A DNA stretch of 16,709 nt from NCBI GenBank assembly GCA_023416135.1, contig JAEZIF010000088.1, positions 1 to 16,709 on the forward strand. Direction: 5' to 3'. The position numbers and the translations under genes were made by a program. The first letter of the stretch is position 1. Every line of letters begins with the position of its first letter. The notes below the pieces were generated by a model, which worked only from the letters and a program-made list of their open reading frames with translations, ran no database searches and was not told the DNA's origin. The DNA comes from Pseudomonadota bacterium. GTDB lineage: Bacteria; Pseudomonadota; Alphaproteobacteria; Reyranellales; Reyranellaceae. This document shows positions 1-6,896 of this stretch, one piece after another.

Positions 1-2
1 AG

Positions 3-140
3 AACTCCAACGACAACAAGTTGGAAAACAGCGTCGACAACAAGCTCGACAACTCGGTTGACAACAAGGTCGACAACTCGATCGACAACAAGGTCGAGAA
101 CACTGTCGAGAACAAGGTCGAGAACAAGGTCGAGACCAAC
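3..140 (+). repeat. Degenerate 12-bp in-frame tandem repeat
   Basis: About eleven and a half copies of a 12-base unit approximating GTCGACAACAAG. Variants carry CTC/ATC/GTT, GAG for GAC, and TCG/ACT for AAG. Because the unit is a multiple of three, copy-number change keeps the frame and lengthens or shortens the protein. The array probably continues to the left of the window. It is a coding repeat, not a CRISPR: there are no unique spacers. Confidence 0.85.
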
Positions 141-614
141 GTCGACGTCGACGTCAAGCTGGACCTCGATCTGAGCGGCCTGGACCTCCAGCCGGCGATC
201 GACGTGGACGATCTCGACGGCATCCTGTTCCAGATGCCGGACCACGTGGAACAGGGTGCTTGCGAAAACAACTTCAACATCGATCAGGTCAACAACCTGG
301 TCGACCGCGACTATATCGAGAACGCGCAGGTGCAGTTCAAGGCGGACGCCGGTGGTTCCGACTACTGCTGCGATACCGATGCGGCGCCGTCGGTGTTCTC
401 GATGTCGGCCAAGGCCGAGGGCGGCTACGCCAAGATCGAAGACGCCAAGGCCGAGATGAACGATGGCACGGGTGCGTCGATTGCGGCCGATGCTTCTGCG
501 TCTCTGACGCAGGATGCATTCAGCCAGAGCATCGTGATGGGTGCCAACATCCAGTTCAACTCGGTGACGATCAACTTGGCCGGCACGGACGTCGACACTG
601 GGTCGGAAGGCTAA
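3..614 (+). CDS. Acidic tetrapeptide-repeat protein of unknown function (5' end outside window)
   Basis: The reading frame is open to the left edge, and the repeat is already under way at base 3, so the true start is probably upstream. A TTG at 21 is the only start-like codon near the edge and would cut into the repeat. The visible protein has two parts. Roughly the first 46 residues are a four-residue repeat, N-[KST]-[VIL]-[DE]. This passes into an alternating V-D/L-D stretch that looks beta-prone. A non-repetitive region of about 140 residues follows, rich in Asp, Ala, Ser and Gly, with a Cys-Cys pair and one further Cys. I see no membrane segment or known catalytic motif. It is strongly acidic. 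Regular spacing of aliphatic residues with Asn/Asp could form a solenoid or an extended cell-surface stalk, but that is inference. I do not recognise the family. A strong terminator follows 14 bases after the stop. Confidence 0.75.
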   Translation, partial: NSNDNKLENSVDNKLDNSVDNKVDNSIDNKVENTVENKVENKVETNVDVDVKLDLDLSGLDLQPAIDVDDLDGILFQMPDHVEQGACENNFNIDQVNNLVDRDYIENAQVQFKADAGGSDYCCDTDAAPSVFSMSAKAEGGYAKIEDAKAEMNDGTGASIAADASASLTQDAFSQSIVMGANIQFNSVTINLAGTDVDTGSEG

Positions 615-627
615 GTCTGATCTAGGG

Positions 628-658
628 AACTCGCCCGGCTCCGGCCGGGCGAGTTTTT
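628..658 (+). terminator. Strong rho-independent terminator
   Basis: A perfect 12-bp inverted repeat (628-639 with 644-655) around a four-base loop TCCG. The core of the stem is all G and C, and a run of five T residues (654-658) closes it. It sits 14 bases after the stop codon of the tetrapeptide-repeat gene, so it ends that transcript. The next gene converges on it from the other strand. Confidence 0.93.
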
Positions 659-776
659 CCTCCCTTTCTATCCGCCTCATCGTCAGACGAGCGCAACTCG
701 ATCCAACAGCTCGGGCTTGCTGTTGCGGCCGCTGGGTTGGTTGGTTGGCTGTAAGCTGTAAAGAGCCCGGCTCGGC

Positions 777-1016
777 CTACAGGGTCGCGAGCCGCCTGCC
801 AGCATCGGTAAGCCGCACACTGTGGCCGCCTTCGACTTCGAGCCATCCCTTCGCCGCGGCAAGTCTCACGGCATCGTCGACGTCATTCAGGCCAAGGCTA
901 TCGGCAACATCGTAGGTCATGACCCAGCTATCGGGGTTCTTGTGCGCTGTCGCCTTCCGGGCAGCGACGAGGACGCGGCGCGCCATCCGATCGGGGGCCT
1001 GCTTATCGTGTGGCAT
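777..1016 (-). CDS. Small winged-helix-like protein, unknown function
   Basis: A 79-residue basic protein. Residues about 10-45 look like an alpha-helical segment followed by a helix-turn-helix-like stretch (VADSLGLNDVDDAVRLAAAK). The C-terminal part, WLEVEGGHSVRLTDAGRRL, resembles the beta-wing and terminal helix of MarR/PadR-type winged helices, where 'LT..G...' before the last helix is common. It could be a small DNA-binding regulator or a remnant of one. The start chosen is the ATG at 1016, which gives a charged N-terminus; the ribosome-binding site is weak. It converges with the preceding gene. The family is not recognised with certainty, but the residue pattern and codon use look like a real gene rather than a shadow. 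Confidence 0.6.
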   Translation of the reverse strand: MPHDKQAPDRMARRVLVAARKATAHKNPDSWVMTYDVADSLGLNDVDDAVRLAAAKGWLEVEGGHSVRLTDAGRRLATL

Positions 1017-1320
1017 TGTCGAGCTCGCTATCTTCTGGGTTGCGTTGAGAACGATTAGGCTGGGTCGGGCGTTCCTGCAATGTGGATACAGTGACGAGAA
1101 GCCAGCCCAGGTGTCGCCAATTGTCTGGGCTTGGCCGACGGGTCGCTATCCAGGCCACCCGCAAAGCGATCGCCCGCCGCTGCATGCACTGCAGCGCGCT
1201 CGCATGCCGCACAGTGCTGGCACGTGCATGCACGAGACGGGCGCCGACCCGTGGCGTTACGTTGCCGTCATGCGCCAGCTTCCCGTCGATGCTCCCGGTT
1301 CTGCCGCCTGCGGCCGCAGC

Positions 1321-1581
1321 GGTCTGCCTCTGGTAGCCGTCTGTGGCAACGAACATCGCCGCCTTGTGTCCTTCCGACTGCTGCGCACGAACGATGATGA
1401 CCGCTCGCCGCTCTATGCCCGACCATTCGTCTGCAAGACCTGCGGCAGCCGGGACGTGATCCTGTTCACGATCGAGGGCCAGGGCGAGCTGGACATGCTG
1501 CGGCCTGAGCTGCTGCCGACTACCAACACCGCGGCACCGTCAAATAGCGCGGTGCATGACCCTCGCGCCGACTTTCCCTGA
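1321..1581 (+). pseudogene. Possible zinc-ribbon-like protein remnant
   Basis: In one frame the stretch before the integrase relic reads as a plausible end of a small zinc-ribbon protein: VCGNEH near 1339-1356, then FVCKTCGSRDVILFT at about 1426-1470, followed by a polar tail and a TGA at 1579-1581. The C-x2-C after a spaced Cys-Gly is what suggests metal binding. No convincing beginning is present. The upstream part of the same open frame, from 919, runs antisense to the small winged-helix gene and has an unnatural composition. Best read as a decayed fragment; it may also be chance. The rest of 1017-1320 shows nothing I can support. Confidence 0.25.
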
Positions 1582-1589
1582 CGGGTCCC

Positions 1590-2293
1590 CATGGCAAAGG
1601 CCGCCAACGGCAGGCTGACTAAGCCAGTCTTCGGCTCTTCGACTGGGCCATCAAGGAAGAGTACCTGACCGTCGATCCGACCGTCCGCGTTGAGCACCTT
1701 CACGGCAAGGCCGGCGGCTGCGCACTTGCACAGTCGACGAGGTGCGCCAGTTCGAAGCCAAGTTTCCGATCGGCACCAAGCCGCGGCTCGCACTCGCAAC
1801 GCTGCTCTATACTGGCACCCGTCGGTCCGACGCCTTGCGCCTCGGCAAGCAATTCGAGCGCGACGGCAACCTGCACTTCACCGAGATCAAGGGCTCGACC
1901 AGCCGGGCGATCACCAGGAAGCGGCGGTCGAACCCCAAGAAGCGGGGTCATCCCAATCCTGCCGGAGTTCCGGGCGATCATCGACGCAAGCACGACCGGC
2001 GACCTGGTCTACATCGTCTCGGCGCGCGGGACGCCGTTCAAGGCTGAGAGCTTCGGCAACTGGTTCCACGACCAATGCGTCGAGGCCGGACTACCGCGCT
2101 GCTCGGCACATGGCCTGCGGAAAAGCTGGCGCCGAGATCGCAGCCGAACAGCGCGCCACTGCGCACCAGCTGTGGGCGATCGTCGGATGGGAGACCCTTT
2201 AAGCAGGCCGGCGTCTACACGAAGGACGCGGACCGGTTGCGTCTGGCCGAAGAGACCTTGCATCTCGTTTCCCAAAGGGGAACAACAGCGTAG
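1590..2293 (+). pseudogene. Tyrosine recombinase (phage-type integrase) relic, left copy
   Basis: Integrase sequence can be followed across five frame segments. 'RLFDWAIKEEYLTVDPTVRV' lies near 1632-1691. 'VDEVRQFEAKFPIGTKPRL' with 'LLYTGTRRSDALRLGKQ' begins near 1736. 'VIPILPEFRAIIDASTTGD' with 'RCSAHGLRK' runs from 1947. 'GAEIAAEQRATAHQLWAIVGWETL' runs from 2128. 'KQAGVYTKDADRLRLAEETL' runs from 2201 to the TAG at 2291-2293. These carry the catalytic set of the family: the first Arg (TGTRRSD), the H-x-x-R box (HGLR), the GW box and the Tyr nucleophile (GVYTK). At least four frameshifts separate them, and most of the N-terminal core- and arm-binding region is absent. It is therefore a dead gene. 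The sequence is clearly homologous to the relic at 12576-13067. Confidence 0.88.
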
Positions 2294-2294
2294 G

Positions 2295-2330
2295 TTATCG
2301 CACCTTGGGTCATCGCCGAAAAGTGCGACA
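2295..2330. repeat. Imperfect inverted repeat after left integrase relic
   Basis: TTATCGCACC (2295-2304) is an imperfect inverted partner of AGTGCGACA (2322-2330). The same arrangement, in perfect form, occurs directly after the right integrase relic (13070-13105). Position and conservation suggest arm-type recombinase binding sites or the edge of an attachment region rather than a terminator, since no T-run follows. Confidence 0.5.
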
Positions 2331-2399
2331 CCCAACCCCCGATTTCCTTCGGTATTTCAACGCGGCAAGCGGCCTTCACGCGGCGGAGAAGCTGAGCAC

Positions 2400-2780
2400 G
2401 GTATGGCTCTTGTAGGGAACAGTAGTGATTAGGTGCAGCAGGAACTCTCTCGAGACGGCCGAGGTGGCCGGCTCGTGCAGCTCTGTGAAGGCAATTTGAA
2501 GTCCGGTCGATCGCCACGAAGAGATAGAGCCGCCCCTCATGGGTGCGAACTTCGGCGATATCGATATGGGAGTAGCCGATGAGATAGACTTGCACTTGCG
2601 CTTGCTGGCATTGCCGCGTTCATCGTCCGGCAGCCGCGAGATGCTGTGGCGCTGGAGATAGCGGTGCAACGACGAACGGCTCAGGTGCGGTAGCGATCAC
2701 GGCACGCATGTGGCGCGCATCCGCTTGCAGGCATTGATGCTGACGCAGGAACGTGTGCGGCATCGCATTCGGCTACGCGT
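2400..2780 (-). pseudogene. IS481-family transposase relic
   Basis: Read on the minus strand, fragments of a DDE transposase of the IS481 type appear in alternating frames. The order is HTFLRQHQCLQAD (about 2755 leftward), SLPHLSRSSLHRYLQRHSIS (from about 2692), YLIGYSHIDIAEV with EGRLYLFVAIDRTS, then FTELHEPATSAVSREFLLHL and VPYKSHTVL ending near 2400. The HIDIAEV segment holds the first catalytic Asp of the family. At least two frameshifts and an in-frame stop are present. The N-terminal helix-turn-helix region and everything after the HTVL segment, including the second and third acidic residues, are gone. I see no intact terminal repeats. It is probably an insertion that decayed together with the island. 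Confidence 0.8.
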
Positions 2781-2821
2781 GGGCTTTATCGCGCGGCATT
2801 GGCCAACTTATTCCCACTCTC

Positions 2822-2836
2822 GCCGCCATCGGCGGC
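2822..2836 (-). terminator. Hairpin downstream of ABC operon (weak terminator candidate)
   Basis: A perfect 6-bp GC stem, GCCGCC/GGCGGC, with a 3-base loop lies about 20 bases after the stop codon of the ABC ATPase on the minus strand. No T-run follows, so it may only stall or protect the transcript end. It is the only hairpin I could see close to the operon's end. Confidence 0.3.
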
Positions 2837-2856
2837 ACAGGAGTTTCCAAACAAGG

Positions 2857-3963
2857 TCAAGCCTGTACGCCTGGTACCAAGTGGACATTGTCTCCCGAGA
2901 TAGTCGCAAAAGCATCACGACCAACGTCATACTTCTCAGCACTTCTTGCCACAACATCGATGGCTTGGCCGCTAATGAGGCCGTTGAGCCGCAGGCGATA
3001 GGTGTAATCCAGGCCAGCGAAGGTGCGCTGAGCAATGCGTGCGGCGAAACACTGGGCTTTGGGATCTGATGATGGGTGAGTCGTGATCGATACATGCTCG
3101 GCCCTAAACCAAACCCACCATCCGACACTTGGCTTCGCAGCCGGAAATGCTGTCGCATTGAGCTGGATACCGGCAGAGACGCCCGCGTGCCACCGGTCGC
3201 GACCTACTTGTTCAACGCTGGACACTTGAAGGATGTTGGGGATCCCGATGAAATCCGCCGTGAACCGATCGGCCGGTGTGGAGAATAGGCATTCCGGCGT
3301 CGCATTCTGAACTACCCGACCTTCGTTCATGACAATTATGCGGTCGGCCAGCGCCGCCGCTTCATTTTGATCGTGCGTCACGAACACTGCACTCGCACCG
3401 GATTTCTTCTGCAGGTCACGCAACTCTTGCCGGAGATGTTGCCTCAGTTTCTGATCGAGGTTGCTCAACGGCTCATCGAAGAGCAGTGCGGCCGGTTTGC
3501 AGGCAAGCGCACGGGCCAAGGCAACACGCTGCATCTGACCTCCGCTTAGCAGGGAAGCTGAACGATCCTCTAGGCCGGCGAGACCGACTAGCGCCAAGAC
3601 CTCCCTCACTCGGGCGCGCACCCCTGCACCGCGCTGGCGTCTCGCCTCAAAGGGAAAGGCCACATTCTCGTACACAGTCATATGCGGCCACAGCGCATAT
3701 GACTGAAAGATCATCCCGATATTACGCTGCTCGGGCGGCACGAAGATCCCACCATCTTCTCCGAATACTGTCGTTGCCCCGATGCGAATGGTTCCGCAAT
3801 TGGGTCTTTCAAGCCCGGCTAGGCACCGGAGCGTCGTGGTCTTGCCACACCCGCTTGGGCCCAGGATGACCACGAACTCCCCCTCTGCGACGGTAAGGTC
3901 GACATCGCATACGGCGATGTGGCGTCCGTAGGACTTGTGCAGGCCAGAGACCTCAAGGCGCAT
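2857..3963 (-). CDS. ABC importer ATPase, Fe3+/spermidine-putrescine (FbpC/PotA) class
   Basis: This is the cytoplasmic motor subunit that couples ATP hydrolysis to import. All nucleotide-binding elements are intact in the 368 residues: Walker A GPSGCGKT (35-42), Q-loop Gln87 in FQSYALWPHM, signature LSGGQ (139-143), Walker B LLFDE (160-164), D-loop SNLD (167-170) and H-loop His197. The part after about residue 240 fits the TOBE-type regulatory domain of the MalK/PotA/FbpC group, and the overall length is normal. It is the last gene of a leftward operon, starting 3 bases after the stop of the binding-protein gene, so the two are surely co-translated. The importer class is secure. The substrate (metal, polyamine, phosphonate or an organic acid) cannot be told from the ATPase. 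Confidence 0.93.
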   Translation of the reverse strand: MRLEVSGLHKSYGRHIAVCDVDLTVAEGEFVVILGPSGCGKTTTLRCLAGLERPNCGTIRIGATTVFGEDGGIFVPPEQRNIGMIFQSYALWPHMTVYENVAFPFEARRQRGAGVRARVREVLALVGLAGLEDRSASLLSGGQMQRVALARALACKPAALLFDEPLSNLDQKLRQHLRQELRDLQKKSGASAVFVTHDQNEAAALADRIIVMNEGRVVQNATPECLFSTPADRFTADFIGIPNILQVSSVEQVGRDRWHAGVSAGIQLNATAFPAAKPSVGWWVWFRAEHVSITTHPSSDPKAQCFAARIAQRTFAGLDYTYRLRLNGLISGQAIDVVARSAEKYDVGRDAFATISGDNVHLVPGVQA

Positions 3964-3966
3964 GTC

Positions 3967-4992
3967 CTACCGCCCCGACCGAAAGATCTCGAACCATTCC
4001 TTGGTCCATTCAGCGCGGACCGGCTCCGTTTCCTGCACCGTCGGAACGACCGTGCGTACGGGCGTCCCAGTGCGTCGGCCCGGGGGCGGATCGACGTCCT
4101 TTCGCGGGCTGTCGACGCCGCGCAGCTTCACGAGCTCCGTCTGCCCCTCCTTTGAAAGGTACCAGTTGACGAACAGCCGCGCGGCATTGGGATGCTTTGC
4201 TGCCTTCAGCACTGCGATCGAGAAAATCACGCCTGGGACGCCGTCGAGCGGCAACGTTTCCACGAGGGGGGCGCCGTCTTTGATGGCGCCGTAACTCACC
4301 GAGCCGCCGACAATGCCGATATCAGCCTTGCCGGAGGCGACCGCATTCACGACAGCGCCGCCACCGTCGAACATCTGCGGCCTTACAGCGGCGAATTTCG
4401 TCCAGTAGGCGGGATCGATGTCCTTGCGCAGGAAATAGTAAAGCGCCCACGGCAGGCCACCACCGCCGATGTGAACCGAGGCAACACGGCCATTCCATTT
4501 TGAATCGAGGAGATCAGACCATCGGGTAGGCACCTCGTTAGGCTTGAGCTTGATCTTGTTGTAGGCGAGAAGGTTCACGACGTCCGCCACACCGGTCCAG
4601 TAGCCGTTCTTGCGATAAGCCGCGGAATAGGCGGCCGCCTCCGGAGCTTCCCATTCGGCAAGGAGGCCTGCTTCGCGAAGACGCTCCATCAGCGGAAGAT
4701 CGCTCTGGAGATGGACATCGGCCTGATCGCGGCCCGCCTGGGCCTCGGCCCGCAGCCGCTCGAAGAGAGCGCCACCGCCTGCATAGACGACCTCAACGTT
4801 AACGCCAGGGTACCGCTTCTTGAACGCTTGGGCCATCTTCTGCTCGGCCACCGCCACTTGCGAACTGTAGAAGGTGACAGTCCCCTCCTTCTTGGCTTCC
4901 TCGTAGAGCTTGTCGATCGATTGTGCAGACGCCGCCTGCGCCAAGAAGAGGCAAGCGATAGTTCCCAAAGCACGTACGGCAGCATGTAACAT
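3967..4992 (-). CDS. Periplasmic substrate-binding protein, family 1 (FbpA/AfuA-like)
   Basis: 341 residues with a clear Sec signal peptide (basic/hydrophobic start, ASA-QS cleavage near residue 23). The mature protein starts with the pattern typical of the ferric/2-aminoethylphosphonate-type binding proteins: LYEEAKKEGTVTFYSS, then FKKRYPGVNVEVVYAGGG, followed by the LLAYNKIKL and SDLLDSKWNGRVA hinge-region motifs. It captures the ligand in the periplasm and hands it to the adjacent permease. A good ribosome-binding site (AAGAGGAG, plus-strand 4999-5006) lies 6 bases before the ATG. The gene sits between permease (22-base gap) and ATPase (3-base gap). The many relatives of this family bind very different ligands, so the substrate is unassigned; its location next to a catabolic operon suggests an organic compound rather than iron. 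Confidence 0.9.
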   Translation of the reverse strand: MLHAAVRALGTIACLFLAQAASAQSIDKLYEEAKKEGTVTFYSSQVAVAEQKMAQAFKKRYPGVNVEVVYAGGGALFERLRAEAQAGRDQADVHLQSDLPLMERLREAGLLAEWEAPEAAAYSAAYRKNGYWTGVADVVNLLAYNKIKLKPNEVPTRWSDLLDSKWNGRVASVHIGGGGLPWALYYFLRKDIDPAYWTKFAAVRPQMFDGGGAVVNAVASGKADIGIVGGSVSYGAIKDGAPLVETLPLDGVPGVIFSIAVLKAAKHPNAARLFVNWYLSKEGQTELVKLRGVDSPRKDVDPPPGRRTGTPVRTVVPTVQETEPVRAEWTKEWFEIFRSGR

Positions 4993-5014
4993 TGGATACT
5001 CCTCTTGAAAGCAA

Positions 5015-6760
5015 TCAGGCGCGTTGAGAGCCGCCGGACTGGGACCAAGGACCGGAGCCCAGCCAGAGCCGTGCGATGAATAACAACAGGATCACGAGAA
5101 GGGATTGCAGGAGTGACAGCGCCGACGCGGCGCCCCACTGGCCCGCCTGCCAGAACTCGTACATCACTACCGAGAGCACGATGGTGCGTGCTGTATAGAG
5201 CAGCACCGACGTATGGAGTTCGGTAATGGCCAGGACGAAGCAGAGGATAATCGCCGAGTAGATCCCCTGCCGCGAAAGGGGAAGGATGATGCACCACAAG
5301 CGGCGGGCCGCTCCCGCGCCGCACACGCGTGCACTTTCCTCGAGCTCGGGATGAAGGGCACGGAGAGACGAGCTGATGCTACCGGCGCCCTGCGGCATAA
5401 AGCGCGCGATGTAGCTCAGCAACAGAATCCAGATCGTGCCGTAGAGTGGCAAGTAGAGAGAAATCCAAAGGTAGCTCAGCCCCAGAACCATGCCGGGCAC
5501 CGCGCTCGGCAGAGCCACCAGGAAGCGAAGTCGCGCCGACCCCCGACCGTCCATCCGCTCGGCAGCGTAGGCGAGCAGAAAGTAGAGAGCAGCACCGACA
5601 AGGGCACTGCCCGCCGCAAGGAATGCCGTGTTGAGCAGCGCCCGTGTTACCTGGTCGTATTCCAGGATGAATCGGAAGTTCTGCAGCGACATGAGCTCAG
5701 GCTTCCAAAGATCCGAAAGCTCGCCGACGAAGAAGTAGGCGCGCGTCGACCTCAGAGCCAAAGCCGCCAGCGGGACAGCGATGACGACCAGGACGTACAC
5801 GACAACCGTGGCGATGCAGGCGCCGCGCCACCGGCCGAGCTCGATGATGCGGGGGCGGAAGCCCTTCCCCGTCACTGACACATAGCTGCGGCGACCGACA
5901 TAGGCGCGCTGGGCAAGATAGAGCGCCAGGACCACCGCCATCAGCAGCGTGCCGGCCGCGGCCGCCTCGCTCTGCCGCGGCGGTGACATCTGGAGCTGCT
6001 GGTAGAGGAAGGACGTCACGAACTCGAGATTGGCTGGGGTGCCCAATAGCGACGGGATCGCAAAGTTTCCAGCCATCAGCGCAAACACAAGAACACCTGC
6101 GGAAAGTATGGCTGGTGCCACAAGCGGGAGGGTCACTACCCGCACGGTGCGCCAGACACCCGCACCCGAGGTCCGGGCCGCTTCTTCAAGCGAGGGATCG
6201 ACGGCATGCAATGCCGACGATACGAACAGGTAGACAAAAGGTACGTGATAGAGGCCCTGCACAAAGGCAACGCCGCCGATCGTGCTGATGTCAACGCGCG
6301 CCTCAACACCAAGGACAGAGAACACCATGTTCAGGATGCCGATCGAAGGATCGGCCAGCGCGGACCATGCGAGCGCATGCACAAACGCCGACACGAAGAA
6401 AGGAACCACTGCCGCAACGGCGATGAGGCCTTTGCCCGGCACGTCGGTGCGGGTCACGAGGAAGGCAAGCCATGTTCCTGCGACAAGGGACAACACCGCA
6501 CCGATCAGCGACGAGACGATCGTATTGCCAAAGGCGCGCAGGAAACTCTCTGACTGAAGGAGAGCAGCATAGTGGGTGAGGCCTAAGCCGCCGCCGTCGA
6601 GACGTACCGAGCCAAGCAGCAGCATGGCGATTGGCAAAAGGGCAATGCCCGCCAGCACGAGATAAAGCGGAGCCGACAGAAGCGGCATCGAGCCGAAGGT
6701 GGCCGCTGCAATAGTGGAGAGACGGCCCCGCAATCCGCGACTTCCTGCAATATCGCTCAT
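5015..6760 (-). CDS. ABC importer permease, fused double-domain (FbpB-like)
   Basis: An integral membrane protein of 581 residues containing two homologous permease halves. Each half carries the cytoplasmic EAA loop that docks on the ATPase: EEAARTSGAGVWRTVRVVTL (192-211) and EESARVCGAGAARRLWCIIL (474-493). About twelve hydrophobic segments can be seen, six per half, with the linker around 290-310. One such polypeptide replaces the usual two permease subunits, as in FbpB/SfuB/AfuB systems. It is the first gene of the leftward operon, so binding protein, permease and ATPase form a complete importer. The start ATG at 6760 has only a weak ribosome-binding site, and transcription would start in the divergent control region. 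Confidence 0.92.
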   Translation of the reverse strand: MSDIAGSRGLRGRLSTIAAATFGSMPLLSAPLYLVLAGIALLPIAMLLLGSVRLDGGGLGLTHYAALLQSESFLRAFGNTIVSSLIGAVLSLVAGTWLAFLVTRTDVPGKGLIAVAAVVPFFVSAFVHALAWSALADPSIGILNMVFSVLGVEARVDISTIGGVAFVQGLYHVPFVYLFVSSALHAVDPSLEEAARTSGAGVWRTVRVVTLPLVAPAILSAGVLVFALMAGNFAIPSLLGTPANLEFVTSFLYQQLQMSPPRQSEAAAAGTLLMAVVLALYLAQRAYVGRRSYVSVTGKGFRPRIIELGRWRGACIATVVVYVLVVIAVPLAALALRSTRAYFFVGELSDLWKPELMSLQNFRFILEYDQVTRALLNTAFLAAGSALVGAALYFLLAYAAERMDGRGSARLRFLVALPSAVPGMVLGLSYLWISLYLPLYGTIWILLLSYIARFMPQGAGSISSSLRALHPELEESARVCGAGAARRLWCIILPLSRQGIYSAIILCFVLAITELHTSVLLYTARTIVLSVVMYEFWQAGQWGAASALSLLQSLLVILLLFIARLWLGSGPWSQSGGSQRA

Positions 6761-6800
6761 AATCGTGCGCCGGCGTTAATTTCTCAATGCGACATCGTTA

Positions 6801-6855
6801 GTTCTATAGTGAACAACCAATGTGACGCCTGCAATAGCCTTGCCATATCGTGAAC
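6801..6855. promoter_or_regulatory. Candidate operator for the island's IclR regulator
   Basis: The divergent region holds a dyad, GTTC-N6-GAAC (6801-6814), whose right half reads ATAGTGAAC. A second half-site, ATCGTGAAC, lies at 6847-6855, 41 bases on, close to four helical turns, so both would face the same side of the DNA. The first overlaps the region where the leftward operon's promoter must lie. The second sits inside the spacer of the rightward candidate promoter. A dimeric or tetrameric IclR protein bound to both could control the two operons together. That link is inference from position and symmetry. Confidence 0.45.
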
Positions 6856-6869
6856 GAATTTAATAATAT
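6840..6869 (+). promoter_or_regulatory. Candidate sigma-70 promoter of the catabolic operon
   Basis: TTGCCA (6840-6845) and TAATAT (6864-6869) with an 18-base spacer match the primary sigma factor pattern well. They lie 27 bases before the ATG of the first catabolic gene, in the most AT-rich part of the intergenic region. The ribosome-binding site AGGAG follows at 6884-6888. On the other strand a weaker element (TATAGA at 6808-6803, with TTGCAG at 6834-6829 but a 20-base spacer) might serve the ABC operon. Confidence 0.5.
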
Positions 6870-6896
6870 GGAACGTCGAAGATAGGAGAACACCGG

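Noticed and set aside
3..140. CRISPR-like array of short repeats
   Set aside because: Units are contiguous 12-mers without spacers, in frame inside an open reading frame; it is a coding tandem repeat.
735..748. GGTT microsatellite-like run
   Set aside because: Only three and a half copies in non-coding sequence; no functional link is apparent.
919..1320. Coding start for the zinc-ribbon-like frame ending at 1581
   Set aside because: This part runs antisense to the small winged-helix gene and then shows no conserved pattern. Only the last 85 or so residues look protein-like.
2330..2400. Possible duplicated attachment site (copy of the tRNA-Thr 3' end) after the left integrase relic
   Set aside because: I looked by eye for sequence similar to the last 20 or so bases of the tRNA gene here and near 600-1100 and found none, so no direct repeat can be claimed.
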